A DNA stretch of 15,551 nt. Origin: JAEZAF01 sp964395665. GTDB taxonomy: Bacteria > Chloroflexota > Anaerolineae > Aggregatilineales > Phototrophicaceae. Position numbers and translations under genes: made by a program. Shown piece after piece: positions 14,306 to 15,551 of this stretch. The stretch covers positions 1 through 15,551 of the forward strand of contig CAYNDH010000108.1 of the NCBI GenBank assembly GCA_964395665.1, written 5' to 3'. Position 1 is the first letter of the stretch; each line of letters opens with the position of its first letter. A model generated the notes under the pieces. It was not told the DNA's origin. It made no database searches and saw nothing but the letters and a program-made list of their open reading frames with translations.

Positions 14306-14803
14306 ATGAAACCACAGCCGATTGCCGTTGATGATGTGCGCCAGACGATGCACGTTTATCAGGCCACTATCCCGCCGGAGTATGAAGACGCCAACGGTCA
14401 TATGAACGTGCGCTATTACATGACGATCTTCGATGATGCCGGTTATCCCATGATCCGGGAATTCGGGCTGACGCCGGAGTATCTCGAAGCGCGTGGGGAA
14501 GGCGGTTTTGATCTTGAACACCATCTGCATTACCTGAACGAAGTACATATCGGCGATGAAGTCTCGGTCTATGCGCGTATCGTTGGCCTGACGCTGAAGC
14601 GCGTGCATTATCTGATGCTGATGGTCAACGAGACGCGTGATAATGTCGCTGCGATCTACGAATGTGTCAATTCGTATGCTGATCTGCGTGTCCGTAAAAC
14701 GGCCCCATATCCGCCGGAGATCGCGGCCAGCATCCGGGCGATGCTGGAACAGCATCAGGCGCTGGCATGGGATGCGCCGGTCTGCGGTGTGATGAGCGCC
14801 TGA
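14306..14803 (+). CDS. Acyl-CoA thioesterase, hotdog fold (4HBT-like)
   Basis: A 165-residue single-domain hotdog protein. The N-terminal YEDANGHMNVRYYMTIFDDAG (26-46) is the classic 4-hydroxybenzoyl-CoA thioesterase motif, with Asp28 as the likely catalytic acid. The strand pattern LHYLNEVHIGDEVSVYARIVGL ... YLMLMVNETRDNVAAIYECVNSYADL follows the family. It hydrolyses an acyl-CoA (or acyl-ACP) thioester; the chain is unknown. It begins 25 nt after the serine hydrolase stop with AGGAAG upstream, so it is probably cotranscribed with that gene and the racemase. If the upstream acyltransferase uses an acyl-CoA, this enzyme could recycle it, but such thioesterases are also general housekeeping proteins. 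Confidence 0.87.
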   Translation: MKPQPIAVDDVRQTMHVYQATIPPEYEDANGHMNVRYYMTIFDDAGYPMIREFGLTPEYLEARGEGGFDLEHHLHYLNEVHIGDEVSVYARIVGLTLKRVHYLMLMVNETRDNVAAIYECVNSYADLRVRKTAPYPPEIAASIRAMLEQHQALAWDAPVCGVMSA

Positions 14804-14828
14804 ACCCTGAACCACCTGTAAAATTCGA

Positions 14829-14856
14829 TTGCCAATTGGACTCCTGCTGGTATAGA
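14829..14856 (+). promoter_or_regulatory. Promoter for the flavin-binding protein gene
   Basis: TTGCCA (14829-14834), a 16-bp spacer and TATAGA (14851-14856) form a reasonable housekeeping promoter. A short inverted repeat, TGCTG (14845-14849) with CAGCA (14857-14861), brackets the -10 box and might be an operator. The leader to the start codon is about 75 nt. Confidence 0.5.
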
Positions 14857-14937
14857 CAGCAAGTGGCCTGACTGCGTATGTTAGAAGGGTTACTCGCGTT
14901 ACCTATCTGCCTCATCCTATGACAGGAGTCCATGCCA

Positions 14938-15551
14938 ATGACACAGCCGCTAAAAACCGACCACGCCGCCCTGAATATCCCGCGCCGCCGTGACCGCACT
15001 GTTGATGATGAGGCATGGATCAGGCAGTTTCTGTCCACTGCGCCGGTCGGGACGCTGGCAACCGTCGAAGGCGATCAGCCGTTTCTCAATGCCAACCTGT
15101 TCACCTATGACGAAGAACGGCACTGCATTTACATGCACACCGCGCAGCACGGGCGCACCAAATCCAATCTGGAACAGCCAGAGACCTCCAAAGTCTGCTT
15201 TACGGTGATGGAGATGGGACGGCTGTTGTCGGCCCCGGTCGCGCTCAATTTCAGTGTTGAATATGCCGGTGTGGTGGCGTTTGGCGTGGGCTGTGTTGTG
15301 ACGGACCCAGATGAAGCACTCGAAGCGTTGAATCAACTGATGCATAAATACGCCGCGCACCTTGAATACGGCGTGGATTACAGCCTGCCCACGGTCGAAG
15401 ATCTGAAGCGCACGGCGGTCTATCGTATTGACATCACCGCATGGAGCGGCAAGAAGAAAGAAGTCGCAGCGGAAACTCCCGGCGCATACTGGTACGCGGA
15501 GACGCCGATTCTGGCGTCGAATCGTGCGCCAGAAGTCGATGTTGAGCGGTA
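14938..15551 (+). CDS. PNPOx-like flavin-binding protein (partial at window edge)
   Basis: At least 204 residues of the split-barrel family related to pyridoxamine 5'-phosphate oxidase, probably the NimA-like Pyridox_ox_2 group. Visible are the opening helix DDEAWIRQFLSTAPVGTLATVEGDQPFLN and the barrel strand HCIYMHTAQHGRTKSNLEQ, whose HGRTKSNL helps bind flavin phosphate. FTVMEMGRLLS, YAGVVAFGVGCVVTD and the closing strand VYRIDITAWSGKKKE follow. Expected to bind FMN or a related cofactor and reduce or bind small molecules. AGGAG at 14924-14928 is 9 nt before this ATG; another in-frame ATG at 14932 is too close to it. The window ends in the codon TA-, so the stop could be immediate or further on. 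Confidence 0.82.
   Translation, partial: MTQPLKTDHAALNIPRRRDRTVDDEAWIRQFLSTAPVGTLATVEGDQPFLNANLFTYDEERHCIYMHTAQHGRTKSNLEQPETSKVCFTVMEMGRLLSAPVALNFSVEYAGVVAFGVGCVVTDPDEALEALNQLMHKYAAHLEYGVDYSLPTVEDLKRTAVYRIDITAWSGKKKEVAAETPGAYWYAETPILASNRAPEVDVER

Overview
This window looks like a piece of a bacterial chromosome (a scaffold with one 100-N gap) of moderately high G+C. It most resembles a Chloroflexota (Anaerolineae-like) genome. That assignment is an inference from three things: protein flavour, the pairing of a COG3375-type acetyltransferase with an N-acylamino-acid racemase/o-succinylbenzoate synthase, and an intergenic repeat beginning CCTCACCCCTAAATCCC of a kind common in that phylum. There is no rRNA, tRNA, CRISPR array or intact transposase gene.

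Layout. 1-222: a densely structured intergenic repeat block. 223-1200 (-): aldo/keto reductase with a textbook MerR-type promoter (19-bp spacer filled by a 22-bp perfect palindrome), so it is probably an inducible stress or detoxification reductase. 1360-1430: a long nested palindrome. 1437-1844 (-): small unknown protein with a winged-helix look. 2088-3491 (+): beta-CASP metallo-beta-lactamase ribonuclease with its own promoter. 3650-4291 (+): ExoD-family membrane protein followed by an intrinsic terminator. 4506-5009 and 5006-6556 (+): an SRPBCC-fold protein translationally coupled (GTGA overlap) to a carotenoid desaturase/isomerase-type FAD oxidoreductase. 6604-6703: assembly gap flanked by a near-perfect 13-bp inverted repeat, suggesting a collapsed mobile element.

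6742-9193 (-): a two-gene fatty-acid elongation operon, fabF then fabH. It is driven by a good promoter at 9331-9359 with a small inverted repeat in its leader. FabH carries an unusual basic C-terminal extension. 9517-10467 (+): divergently transcribed NDUFA9/NmrA-type atypical SDR.

10615-14803 (+): a probable four-gene run: COG3375-like GNAT, NSAR/OSBS-type enolase-superfamily racemase, class C beta-lactamase-like serine hydrolase, and a hotdog thioesterase. By analogy with known NSAR systems the first two could N-acylate a D-amino acid with an acyl-CoA and then epimerise the N-acyl amino acid. The hydrolase is an untested candidate for deacylation or peptide hydrolysis. 14938-end (+): a PNPOx-like flavin-binding protein with its own promoter, cut by the window edge.

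The items most worth a second look are the GNAT-racemase-hydrolase-thioesterase run, the MerR-type promoter without a MerR gene nearby, the structured repeat block at the left end, the FabH tail, and the inverted repeats around the gap.
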